5,644 nt of DNA from positions 1-5,644 of the forward strand of contig JAURLR010000182.1 of assembly GCA_030831135.1 (NCBI GenBank). The letters are read 5' to 3'. A program made the translations under genes and the position numbers. A model generated the notes under the pieces. The model worked only from the letters and a program-made list of their open reading frames with translations, searched no databases and was not told the DNA's origin. This stretch comes from Alphaproteobacteria bacterium (GTDB lineage Bacteria > Pseudomonadota > Alphaproteobacteria > UBA6615). Shown piece after piece: positions 1-5,644 of this stretch; position 1 is the first letter of the stretch; each line of letters begins with the position of its first letter.

Positions 1-113
1 ACCGCCGCCCGATCAGCGCCGACCTGATCCCCGAGGAAGAGCCCGCGCAGAGCCGTATTCCGGACTGGATGGCGGATGTCCGCATCGGCGGCAACAATCA
101 GGGCGACAATTAG
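1..113 (+). CDS. C-terminal end of an unrecognised protein (partial)
   Basis: The frame starting at base 3 stays open from the window edge to a TAG stop at 111-113 and encodes the last 36 residues of a protein whose start lies outside the window. The tail is hydrophilic and acidic in its middle (three consecutive Glu around residue 12 of the visible part), contains an IPDWMADV segment, and ends in a Gly/Asn-rich stretch (GGNNQGDN). I see no membrane segment and no motif that identifies a family, so I give no function. The reading is supported by codon use like the neighbouring genes and by a strong intrinsic terminator 28 bases after the stop, which marks the end of this transcription unit. 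Confidence 0.7.
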   Translation, partial: RRPISADLIPEEEPAQSRIPDWMADVRIGGNNQGDN

Positions 114-140
114 GGTCCTGATCTTTCAGAATTAGGTTTC

Positions 141-170
141 CAAACAGGGTCCGGTAACGGGCCCTGTTTG
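141..170 (+). terminator. Intrinsic terminator after the first gene
   Basis: Bases 141-152 (caaacagggtcc) pair with 159-170 (gggccctgtttg) over 12 base pairs with a single G-U pair, closing a 6-base loop (ggtaac). A T-rich run (tgtttt, 171-176) follows. The placement shortly after the TAG at 111-113 fits termination of the upstream gene and separates it from everything to the right. Because the stem is flanked by A residues on the left, some activity on the minus strand is possible, but no minus-strand gene ends here. Confidence 0.88.
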
Positions 171-219
171 TGTTTTCGGGCACTGCGTTAACTATTTTTT
201 AGCCTTTGACTGCAAGCTT

Positions 220-331
220 GGACGCGATGGCTCTCCTCCCTTTGATCCATCACGTTTCGCATCAGTTCTCATGATGCCTCCCTGTTACAAACTTTACCGC
301 TCCGGAAATTTTCTTCGGAGCGGTTTTCTTT
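220..331 (+). ncRNA. Candidate small RNA with a CUCCUCCC (anti-Shine-Dalgarno) loop
   Basis: Three consecutive hairpins lie in a gene-free stretch. In the first, 226-230 pairs with 247-251, extended past one mismatch by 221-224 with 253-256. Its 16-base loop (231-246) exposes CTCCTCCC at 233-240, the complement of a Shine-Dalgarno sequence. The second is a 6-bp stem, 259-264 (gcatca) with 272-277 (tgatgc). It is followed by an apparently unpaired second pyrimidine motif, CCTCCC (277-282 region). The third is an intrinsic terminator (296-324 plus T-tract). Exposed CCUCCUCCC-type motifs plus a terminal terminator are the hallmark of alphaproteobacterial 'cuckoo'/CcsR and ar14-type sRNAs, which act by base pairing at ribosome binding sites, often with Hfq. 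Unlike the canonical form, the second motif here is shorter and sits after its hairpin. No clear promoter was found, so the 5' end is approximate. The alternative is an attenuator-type leader of the downstream gene. Confidence 0.45.
296..331 (+). terminator. Intrinsic terminator of the candidate sRNA
   Basis: Bases 296-304 (accgctccg) pair perfectly with 316-324 (cggagcggt) around an 11-base loop, and the 3' side runs into ttttctttt (324-332). It lies 106 bases upstream of the sulfhydrylase start, and no protein gene ends between it and the preceding terminator. It must therefore end a short untranslated transcript or act as an attenuator. I found no upstream segment that could pair with its 5' arm as an antiterminator, which favours the sRNA reading. 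Confidence 0.75.
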
Positions 332-437
332 TGTGCAAAACGCGTTGCGGCGTTTCAAGCAAGGGGCGGGTTGCGATAAGTTCGGTATTCCCTTTCACGA
401 ATCCGGTCACGCGACCGACAGGAACCGGGCCCCGCAT
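332..437 (+). promoter_or_regulatory. Structured 5' leader / promoter region of the sulfhydrylase operon
   Basis: Transcription of the operon should start in this stretch, because an intrinsic terminator ends at about 331. I see no convincing -35/-10 pair. Several small hairpins are possible: 339-343 with 350-354, 384-390 with 399-404 (one bulge), and 404-408 with 413-417. An alternative pairing of 403-407 (ccggt) with 424-428 (accgg) would place the ribosome-binding site (AGGAA, 420-424) in a loop or partly in a stem. No known SAM riboswitch core is recognisable. A regulatory function is inference only. Confidence 0.3.
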
Positions 438-1742
438 ATGATTGATCCGAAACATCTGAAATTCTCGACTCTCAGCCTGCATGCGGGCCAGCATCCCGAT
501 CCGGTGACCGGCGCACGCGCCACCCCGATCTATCAGACGACCTCCTATGTCTTTCCCGACGTGGACCATGCGGCGAGCCTGTTCAACCTGGAGCGGGCGG
601 GCCATATCTATTCACGTATCTCGAATCCCACTGTGGCTGTTTTCGAAGAGCGTATGGCCGCGCTCGAAGGGGGCGTGGGAGCCATCGCGACGGCGAGCGG
701 TCAGGCGGCGATGTCTCTGGCCGTTCTGACCCTGATGAACAGTGGCGGACACATTGTCGCCTCCCGCAACATTTATGGTGGCACCCACAACCTGTTCGTG
801 CACACCCTGCCGCGTTTCGGTATCACCACCACCTTTGTGGATCCGCGCGATCCACAGGCCTTTGCCGATGCCATCGGCGATGACACGCGACTGGTCTTTG
901 CCGAAACCATCGGCAACCCGGGCCTTGAGGTTCTGGATATTTTTGCCGTCGCAGAGGTTGCCCATGCTGCCGGACTGCCGCTGCTGGTCGACGCCACATT
1001 CTCGACGCCCGCTCTGTTGCATCCGTTTGAGCATGGGGCAGACCTGATCATGCATTCCGCCACCAAGTGGATCGGCGGCCACGGCGTCGCCATTGGAGGT
1101 GTCCTGATTGATGGCGGTCGTTTCGACTGGGAAGCCTCGGGGAAATTCCCGGGCATGACGGAGCCCTATGCGGGTTATCACGGTCTTGATTTTGCCGAGG
1201 AGTTTGGTCCGGCAGCCTTCATCATGCGGGCCCGCGCCGAAGGCTTGCGCGACTTCGGGGCCTGCATGGCGCCACAAACAGCCTTTTATCTGCTGCAGGG
1301 ACTCGAGACGCTTCCCATCCGTATGGCCCGTCACGTGGCCAATGCCCAATTGGTTGCCGAGTTCCTGGAAAGCGCGGCAGAAGTCGGCTGGGTTGCCTAT
1401 CCGGGTCTGGCAAGCCATCCCGATCACGCGCTTGCCGCACGTCTGTTACCCGATGGAGCGGGAGCGATTGTGACCTTTGGCGTCAAACCCGGGACCGACG
1501 GTCCGCGCCAGGCCGGCGCCAAGTTCATCGAGGCGCTGGAGCTGTTTTCCCATCTGGCCAATGTGGGGGATGCCAAATCGCTGGTGATCCACCCGGCGAG
1601 CACCACCCATCAGCAGATGGGGCCCGAGGATCTGGAGGCCGCAGGTGTGGGCGAGGACATGGTGCGCCTCGCGATCGGGTTGGAAGATCCCGTCGATATC
1701 GTCGCCGATCTCAAGCAGGCGCTGCGCGCGTCGCAGAAATAG
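438..1742 (+). CDS. metY: O-acetylhomoserine sulfhydrylase (aminocarboxypropyltransferase)
   Basis: This is a cytoplasmic PLP enzyme of the Cys/Met metabolism family (cystathionine gamma-synthase fold). It replaces the acetyl group of O-acetylhomoserine with sulfide to give homocysteine, or with methanethiol to give methionine. The 434-residue length is typical of the MetY type, longer than most MetZ. Visible landmarks are LHAGQ near 14-18, the PLP-phosphate motif YSRISNPT (58-65), SGQAA (87-91), Tyr113 for ring stacking, Asp185 for the pyridine nitrogen, the Schiff-base Lys210 in [11 protein letters not shown], the late [14 protein letters not shown] block (373-386) and Arg410 for the substrate carboxylate. 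Usual DNT after the Asp is replaced by DAT here. The ATG at 438 is chosen over an in-frame GTG at 333 because homology-like sequence begins there and AGGAA lies 13 bases upstream; the GTG abuts a terminator tail. It is the first gene of a three-gene operon. An O-succinylhomoserine substrate cannot be excluded. Confidence 0.93.
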   Translation: MIDPKHLKFSTLSLHAGQHPDPVTGARATPIYQTTSYVFPDVDHAASLFNLERAGHIYSRISNPTVAVFEERMAALEGGVGAIATASGQAAMSLAVLTLMNSGGHIVASRNIYGGTHNLFVHTLPRFGITTTFVDPRDPQAFADAIGDDTRLVFAETIGNPGLEVLDIFAVAEVAHAAGLPLLVDATFSTPALLHPFEHGADLIMHSATKWIGGHGVAIGGVLIDGGRFDWEASGKFPGMTEPYAGYHGLDFAEEFGPAAFIMRARAEGLRDFGACMAPQTAFYLLQGLETLPIRMARHVANAQLVAEFLESAAEVGWVAYPGLASHPDHALAARLLPDGAGAIVTFGVKPGTDGPRQAGAKFIEALELFSHLANVGDAKSLVIHPASTTHQQMGPEDLEAAGVGEDMVRLAIGLEDPVDIVADLKQALRASQK

Positions 1743-1753
1743 GGGCAGGCATC

Positions 1754-2554
1754 ATGGAACTGACAGTCGAAGGCCGTGCGGTATTCGCCCATACCGGCGG
1801 GCAGGATTACAGTGCTGACGAGCCCGCGCTGGTATTTGTGCATGGTGGCGGCAATGACCACACCTATTGGGGCCTCCAGACGCGTTTCTTTGCCCATCAT
1901 GGCTTCAGCGTTCTGGTGCCTGACCTGCCCGGCCATGGCCGGTCCGAAGGACCTGCGCCCGAGAGTATTGAGGGCTATGCCGACTGGTTGTGGGCCTTTG
2001 TGGATGCGGTCGGGGCCGACAAGGTGGCGTTGGTCGGGCATTCGATGGGCTCGCTGATTGTGCTGGCATGCGCAGCGGCGCAACCCGAGCGGATGCTGGC
2101 GCTGGGACTGGCGGGAACCTCGGACCATATGCAGGTCCATCCCGACCTTCTGGCCCTGTCCGCCGTGGATGATCCGCAGGCCCATGAGCTGATCACCGAT
2201 TGGGGATTTGGCAGGGCTGCCCATATGGGTGGCCATCAGGCGCCGGGGCTTTGGCTGCGGGGCGGTGGTCGGGCCTTGCTGGCATCCGGTCAGCCCGGGG
2301 TTCTGGGGACTGACATGGCCGCGTGCAACGCCTGGGAGGGCGCGCTGGATGCGGCTGCACATATCACCTGCCCGACGCTTTTCCTGCTGGCGGCAGCCGA
2401 CCGGATGACACCGCCACGTGCCTCCAAAGGCCTGCAGGTCGCGATTGCCGGGGCGGAGATCAAAATTCTGCCCGGGGCGGGTCACATGATGACCATCGAG
2501 CGGCCGAACGAATCCATCGACATCATCTACGATTTTCTGAGCAGGACGATATGA
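1754..2554 (+). CDS. Alpha/beta hydrolase
   Basis: This is a 266-residue single-domain alpha/beta-hydrolase-fold enzyme. The oxyanion-hole motif HGGG is at 30-33, the strand-loop PDLPGHGRS at 57-64, the nucleophile elbow GHSMG at 95-99 with Ser97, the acid Asp216 (LLAAADRMTPP) and the catalytic His244 (GAGHMM). The triad is therefore complete and the enzyme should be active. A cap region of about 80 residues (roughly 122-200) is Gly/Ala-rich and gives no substrate clue. There is no signal peptide, so it is cytoplasmic. The start follows the sulfhydrylase stop by 11 bases, with a ribosome site (aggggcagg) overlapping that stop, and its own stop overlaps the next start. It is too short for, and lacks the nucleophile context of, homoserine acetyltransferase MetX. 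Esterase, thioesterase or C-C hydrolase activity are all possible; the adjacent thioesterase makes an acyl-ester or thioester substrate plausible. Confidence 0.9.
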   Translation: MELTVEGRAVFAHTGGQDYSADEPALVFVHGGGNDHTYWGLQTRFFAHHGFSVLVPDLPGHGRSEGPAPESIEGYADWLWAFVDAVGADKVALVGHSMGSLIVLACAAAQPERMLALGLAGTSDHMQVHPDLLALSAVDDPQAHELITDWGFGRAAHMGGHQAPGLWLRGGGRALLASGQPGVLGTDMAACNAWEGALDAAAHITCPTLFLLAAADRMTPPRASKGLQVAIAGAEIKILPGAGHMMTIERPNESIDIIYDFLSRTI

Positions 2555-3009
2555 GCATCCAGAGCGAGAAACAGAACGAACGGTATGAGGTTCGCGCCAA
2601 CTATCCCCATTTCCTGCAGGTCCCGACCCGCTGGATGGACAACGACGTCTATGGTCATGTGAACAACGTGACCTATTACTCGTATTTCGATACGGCGGTG
2701 AACGAGTTCCTGGTGCGCTTCACCGGGCTGGATTACCGCAGCAAGGATCCCGTCGGCATGGTCGTGGAAACCGGCTGCCGGTTTCACAGCGAGATTGCAT
2801 TTCCCGATGTGCTGGATGTGGGTGTGCGGGTGCGCCGTCTGGGCAACTCATCCGTGACCTATGAAATCGGCATCTTCAAGGCTGGGGCTGACAATGTATC
2901 TGCCACCGGACATTTCGTTCACGTCTATGTCCGCCCCGGCGAAATGAAGCCGGTCAGCGTGCCTGACCGGGTCCGTGAGGGTTTGGCGCGGCTCGTCGTG
3001 GTGGCGTGA
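2551..3009 (+). CDS. Hotdog-fold acyl-CoA thioesterase (4HBT / YbgC-FadM type)
   Basis: The 152-residue protein matches the single-hotdog 4-hydroxybenzoyl-CoA thioesterase family, which hydrolyses acyl-CoA thioesters in the cytoplasm as a dimer or tetramer. The signature is RWMDNDVYGHVNNVTYYSYF at 27-46. Asp32 is the expected catalytic acid and His36-Val-Asn-Asn the conserved helix-start motif. A second block, ETGCRFHSEIAFPDVLDVG (73-91), forms the central strands. The length is usual for the family, with a short extension (about 10 residues) before the fold. The start ATG at 2551 overlaps the hydrolase stop as ATGA, implying translational coupling; AGGA lies 4 bases upstream. Acyl specificity cannot be read from sequence. 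It ends 19 bases before the stop of the converging phosphofructokinase gene. Confidence 0.92.
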   Translation: MSIQSEKQNERYEVRANYPHFLQVPTRWMDNDVYGHVNNVTYYSYFDTAVNEFLVRFTGLDYRSKDPVGMVVETGCRFHSEIAFPDVLDVGVRVRRLGNSSVTYEIGIFKAGADNVSATGHFVHVYVRPGEMKPVSVPDRVREGLARLVVVA

Positions 3010-3028
3010 CCGCCTTGGGAGGCCCCGC

Positions 3029-4183
3029 CTAGCGCAGGAACATCGGCATCCCGTTCAGCCTGGCGATGCGCGGCAGGTAGTTTTCCGCATCGTACATCGA
3101 ATCGACATCGACCCGGCGTTCGCCCCGCGTGGAGATGTCAGCAGGGGCGGTCGTGTAGTGGCCGTCCTGCACGGCCATCATCAGGCCCGTCTTGCCGTCC
3201 TCGATGCAGCGTATGGCCATCGTCGCATAGTTGCGCGGCACGAGCTGGTCGACCGCGTCGGGGGCGCCGGCCCGCAATAGATAGGCCAGCGCCTGGACCA
3301 TCACGCCGGTACCCGTGGCCTGCTTCAGGTGCTCACCGACGGCCTGTCCGATGCCGCCGAGTTTGCGATGGCCATAGGCGTCCGGGTCGCCCGATTCGAA
3401 CACGTCCTCCCCCGCGATCTGGGCACCTTCCGAAACGACAACGACGGCGTAGTTGGAAGGGTTGGCCGCCCGGTCCCGCTGCAGGAGCTCGGTCAAATTG
3501 TCGAGGTTGAACGGCACTTCCGCGATCAATGTGCGGTCGGCGCTGGCGAGATAGCCCGCCATCAGCGCGGTCTGGCCACAATTCCGGCCGAAGAGTTCCA
3601 CGACAAGATAACGCTCATGGCTGCCGACCGGTGTGCGCAGCCGGTCTATCAGTTCGACCGAGCGGGTCACGCATGTGGAATAGCCGATGCAGTATTCGGT
3701 GCCGAAGACGTCGTTGTCCATCGTCTTTGGCAGGCAGATCGTCGGAACGCCTTCCTTGTGGATGCGCGCCGCATAGGACAGCGTGTCGTCGCCGCCGATG
3801 GCGATCATCACGTCGATTTTCAGGGCTTCGAAAACAGAAAGGATATGGGGAGTACAGTCGACGTTGTCTGCGCCGTCGAAGGAGACCGAACCCCGCAGGT
3901 GTGGGGGCAGGTCCTTCTCCCGGACCTTCGAAGGCTGGGTGCGCGACGTGTGCAGCACCGTGCCGCCGGTCCGGTCGATGGCGTAGACGTTCTCGGGGGT
4001 GAGGCGCATGAGGAAGCGCTCGGATCCCTCCGGATCCTTCGGGTCGTAATGGAGCGGCCCGGCCCAGCCGCGGCGAAAACCGGTGACCGTCCAGCCGCGT
4101 TTGGCGGCGAGATTGACCACCGTCTTGATGGCGGGATTCAGCCCCGGCACATCACCGCCGCCTGTCAGAATTCCCAGATGCAT
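3029..4183 (-). CDS. pfp: Phosphofructokinase, predicted pyrophosphate-dependent
   Basis: The enzyme phosphorylates fructose 6-phosphate to the 1,6-bisphosphate in the cytoplasm. The 384-residue protein starts with the phosphate loop GILTGGGDVPGLNPAI (4-19). It carries the donor motif GGDDT (130-134), the catalytic motif PKTMDND (152-158, base Asp156) and the substrate motif VELFGRNCGQ (195-204, Arg200). Aligned to E. coli PfkA with a constant offset of 29, Asp133 replaces Gly104 and Lys153 replaces Gly124. In this family that pair marks PPi-dependent enzymes, because Asp blocks the ATP alpha-phosphate and Lys binds PPi. The reaction would then be reversible, serving glycolysis or gluconeogenesis; sedoheptulose phosphate is another substrate known for such enzymes. 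The ATG is preceded by agagggg at 8 bases. The gene follows the MetE-like gene by 78 bases with no terminator between, so co-transcription is possible. Automatic pipelines would probably name it ATP-dependent. Confidence 0.93.
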   Translation of the reverse strand: MHLGILTGGGDVPGLNPAIKTVVNLAAKRGWTVTGFRRGWAGPLHYDPKDPEGSERFLMRLTPENVYAIDRTGGTVLHTSRTQPSKVREKDLPPHLRGSVSFDGADNVDCTPHILSVFEALKIDVMIAIGGDDTLSYAARIHKEGVPTICLPKTMDNDVFGTEYCIGYSTCVTRSVELIDRLRTPVGSHERYLVVELFGRNCGQTALMAGYLASADRTLIAEVPFNLDNLTELLQRDRAANPSNYAVVVVSEGAQIAGEDVFESGDPDAYGHRKLGGIGQAVGEHLKQATGTGVMVQALAYLLRAGAPDAVDQLVPRNYATMAIRCIEDGKTGLMMAVQDGHYTTAPADISTRGERRVDVDSMYDAENYLPRIARLNGMPMFLR

Positions 4184-4261
4184 GCCGCAAGCCCCTCTGT
4201 TGAACCATTCCGCCCGAACTCGACGTGGGATCGCATGCGCCGCGTTACAACCTCAAACGGA

Positions 4262-5407
4262 TTACTTCCACAACCGGTCTGAGGCGATCTCTGCGCCCCG
4301 CACGAGGGATTTGAACTTCTCGAACGCGATATCCGGGTCAACCTTGCCGATCCCTGCGAAGGTGGCAAAGCCGCAATCCGCGCCCGCGATGACCCGTTCC
4401 CGGCCCACCATGTCGGCGTAGCTGCAGATCCGGTCGGCGACCACGTCGGGGTGTTCGATGTAATTGCTCACACTGTCGATCACGCCGGGCATGATGATCT
4501 TGTCGTCGGGAAGCTTCTTGGTCTCGAAGACCCGCCATTCATGGGAATGACGGGGGTTGGCGGCTTCCACCAGAAGGCCCTGGGGTTTGGCTTGCATCAC
4601 CACGTCGAAAATTGTCTCAAACGGGATATCGAGATGGTGCGGGCCTTCGTAATTGCCCCAGCAGATATGCATCCGCACGCGGTCGGCGGGGATGTTTGCG
4701 AGTGCGGCATTCAGGGCTTCGATCTGCATGGCGGCGTGCTTGAGGAAATCGGCTTCCGACAATTCGCGATACTCGGTGTGCCGGCCCATGGCCAGATCCG
4801 GGCAATCGATCTGCAGGACGAAGCCCGCATTGGCGATCGCTTCATATTCCTCGCGCATCACCTTGGACAAGGCATCGAGGTAGGCATCGTCATCGGGGTA
4901 GTACTCGTTGTTCTGGAAGACCGAGATCACCCCGGGCGAGGCGGCGTTCATGAAAAACTCGGTGGCATCACTGCCCTTGGCCGCTGCGGTCAGGTTTTCG
5001 AGATCCTTGCGCAGGGGTTCCCGGTCGCGAATGACGACCTCGCTGGTGCAGCAGGGGCGGTTGAGGCGCCGGGTTTCGGCCATGCGGGAGAGCATCTTCC
5101 GGTAGCCCGGGAAGTTTGACAGGTCATCAAAGCGGACCGACGGACTGTCGCCCGAAAATCCGCCAAGGCGCTGCTGAATATAGGTGGCATAGCCGGTCTT
5201 GCTCATCTCGCCATCATTGATGATGTCGAGGCCCCAGCTGCGCTGCTTTGCAACCATTTCGGCGACGGCTTCCGTCGCGGCCTGGTCGAGCTCTGCGGGA
5301 TCATAATCTTCCTCGAACTCGACCTTGTAGAGCAGGTCTTCGAGCTTTTCCGGCCGGGGCAGGCTGCCCACATGGGTGGTGAGAATACGGTCAGTACTGG
5401 TTTTCAT
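4262..5407 (-). CDS. MetE-like stand-alone methyltransferase core (cobalamin-independent methionine synthase II family)
   Basis: The 381-residue protein has the MetE C-terminal (UROD-like) barrel and lacks the folate-binding N-terminal half of full MetE (about 750 residues). Zinc ligands are all visible: His247 and Cys249 in MHICWGN, Glu281 in LLVEAANP, Cys345 in AGADCGF. Substrate-site motifs are THVGSLPRP (11-19), like the GSFP motif of MetE, DGE at 65-67, and QIDCPDLA (199-206) with Asp201; the residue after Ile-Asp is Cys where MetE has Glu. It therefore should activate a thiol (homocysteine, or in related enzymes coenzyme M) and alkylate it. The methyl donor is unknown, since stand-alone cores do not necessarily use methyltetrahydrofolate. 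The start has gggagg 5 bases upstream. The promoter must lie in the roughly 60 bases between it and the terminator at 5475-5500; a tataaa at 5454-5449 is a weak -10 candidate. Epoxyalkane:coenzyme M transferases are an alternative relative of similar length. Confidence 0.88.
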   Translation of the reverse strand: MKTSTDRILTTHVGSLPRPEKLEDLLYKVEFEEDYDPAELDQAATEAVAEMVAKQRSWGLDIINDGEMSKTGYATYIQQRLGGFSGDSPSVRFDDLSNFPGYRKMLSRMAETRRLNRPCCTSEVVIRDREPLRKDLENLTAAAKGSDATEFFMNAASPGVISVFQNNEYYPDDDAYLDALSKVMREEYEAIANAGFVLQIDCPDLAMGRHTEYRELSEADFLKHAAMQIEALNAALANIPADRVRMHICWGNYEGPHHLDIPFETIFDVVMQAKPQGLLVEAANPRHSHEWRVFETKKLPDDKIIMPGVIDSVSNYIEHPDVVADRICSYADMVGRERVIAGADCGFATFAGIGKVDPDIAFEKFKSLVRGAEIASDRLWK

Positions 5408-5471
5408 GCGGGCCTCCCGGGCAACGAATCATCATGTGTTCTGGAACCTTTATACACGTCAGCGGTCCACG

Positions 5472-5500
5472 AAAAAGGCCCGCCGGAAACGGCGGGCCTT
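5472..5500 (-). terminator. Strong intrinsic terminator of the heat-shock gene
   Basis: Bases 5475-5485 (aaggcccgccg) and 5490-5500 (cggcgggcctt) form an 11-bp perfect, very GC-rich stem closed by a four-base loop (gaaa on the plus strand). Read on the minus strand, the stem is followed by a T-run (5476-5472), so it terminates leftward transcription. It begins 36 bases after the stop of the small heat-shock gene and isolates that gene from the MetE-like gene downstream. Confidence 0.93.
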
Positions 5501-5536
5501 CGTAAGTTGGACATAACTTTGCGCTAACGCGCGGCG

Positions 5537-5644
5537 TTAAGCGGCTTTCTTCTCGTGCTCGATCGTCCGGGCACCGGTGCTGGCGCCGATCTCGATCTTG
5601 CGCGGCTTGAGCTCCTCGGGGACCTCGCGCTTGAGCTCGATCAC
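5537..5644 (-). CDS. C-terminal tail of a small heat-shock protein (Hsp20/IbpA-like, partial)
   Basis: Thirty-five residues and a TAA stop (5539-5537) are visible; the start lies beyond the right edge. The tail reads REVPEELKPRKIEIG, close to the end of E. coli IbpA (VIPEAKKPRRIEIN). It includes the I-x-I motif (IEI) with which Hsp20 tails dock onto a neighbouring alpha-crystallin domain during oligomer assembly. The following 16 residues are a charged extension ending EHEKKAA. Small heat-shock proteins bind unfolding proteins in the cytoplasm and hand them to DnaK/ClpB without ATP use. The alpha-crystallin domain itself is outside the window, so the assignment rests on this tail only. The gene is followed by its own strong terminator. 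An imperfect inverted repeat (5522-5530 with 5534-5543) spans the stop codon. Confidence 0.8.
   Translation of the reverse strand: MIELKREVPEELKPRKIEIGASTGARTIEHEKKAA

Noticed and set aside
206..234. TTGACT (206-211) as a -35 element
   Set aside because: The position 17 bases downstream (ggctct) is not a plausible -10, and the start it implies (about 241) would cut into the hairpin loop of the candidate RNA.
227..274. A 15-codon ORF (MALLPLIHHVSHQFS) ahead of a terminator, resembling an attenuation leader peptide
   Set aside because: It has no good ribosome site, no Met or Cys codons beyond the start that would suit the downstream gene, and its start codon lies in the stem of the hairpin that displays CTCCTCCC. 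No antiterminator pairing with the 296-304 arm was found.
181..300. Possible SAM-II riboswitch, suggested by gactgcaagc at 208-217 upstream of a methionine gene
   Set aside because: The conserved GCUAAA 3' element and the AUUU-containing loop are missing, a matching P1 stem does not form, and a terminator lies between this point and the gene. SAM-I and SAM/SAH cores are also absent.
333..437. N-terminal extension of the sulfhydrylase from the GTG at 333
   Set aside because: The GTG immediately follows the terminator T-tract with no ribosome site, and the 35 extra residues have no resemblance to the family, whose normal start matches the ATG at 438.
1610..2485. Long minus-strand open frame (291 codons) opposite the sulfhydrylase end and the hydrolase
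   Set aside because: It is a shadow frame of GC-rich coding DNA; its product is low in recognisable motifs and the plus strand carries clear enzyme signatures throughout. The same applies to the minus frame at 612-1427 and the plus frames at 3329-4282 and 4451-5119.
1754..2554. Identity of the hydrolase as homoserine O-acetyltransferase (MetX), because of its neighbour
   Set aside because: MetX is about 100 residues longer and has a different nucleophile context (GGSMGG type) and Arg-containing active site; this protein has a plain GHSMG elbow and a small cap.
4184..4261. Terminator or promoter between the MetE-like gene and phosphofructokinase gene
   Set aside because: Only a short CGCATGCG palindrome is present, with no T-tract, and no credible -35/-10 pair could be aligned on the minus strand.

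Overview
The window is GC-rich, densely coding bacterial DNA with a metabolic gene set that fits an alphaproteobacterium. A Rhodobacterales-type organism is my guess, not a demonstrated placement. Pointers are the protein sequences themselves (an O-acetylhomoserine sulfhydrylase, a PPi-type phosphofructokinase, a stand-alone MetE-type core and an IbpA-like Hsp20 tail) and a candidate small RNA carrying the CUCCUCCC loop motif known from alphaproteobacterial 'cuckoo'/CcsR- and ar14-type RNAs. I see no mobile element, CRISPR array, tRNA or rRNA.

Layout, plus strand: the last 37 codons of an unrecognised gene (to 113) are followed by a strong intrinsic terminator (141-170). A 324-base stretch without a protein gene (114-437) holds that terminator, a candidate sRNA with its own terminator (about 220-331), and a structured 5' leader. 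Next comes a tight three-gene cluster: O-acetylhomoserine sulfhydrylase (438-1742), an alpha/beta hydrolase (1754-2554) and a hotdog acyl-CoA thioesterase (2551-3009). The genes are 11 bases apart and then overlap by 4 bases (ATGA), so they are almost certainly one operon.

Layout, minus strand: converging on that operon with only 19 bases between stop codons is a phosphofructokinase whose active-site residues predict pyrophosphate rather than ATP as phosphoryl donor (4183-3029). Upstream of it, with a 77-base gap, is a 381-residue protein of the MetE/UROD-like fold with a complete zinc site but no MetE N-terminal half (5407-4262). Further right are a very strong terminator (5475-5500) and the C-terminal tail of a small heat-shock protein (5644-5537).

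How they fit together: the sulfhydrylase makes homocysteine from O-acetylhomoserine and sulfide, or possibly methionine directly from methanethiol. The MetE-like protein could use homocysteine as methyl acceptor, so both transcription units may touch methionine and sulfur metabolism, although they are divergently placed and not co-transcribed. The hydrolase and thioesterase are of unknown substrate. The phosphofructokinase is central carbon metabolism. The most interesting non-coding signal is the candidate sRNA, bracketed by two intrinsic terminators.
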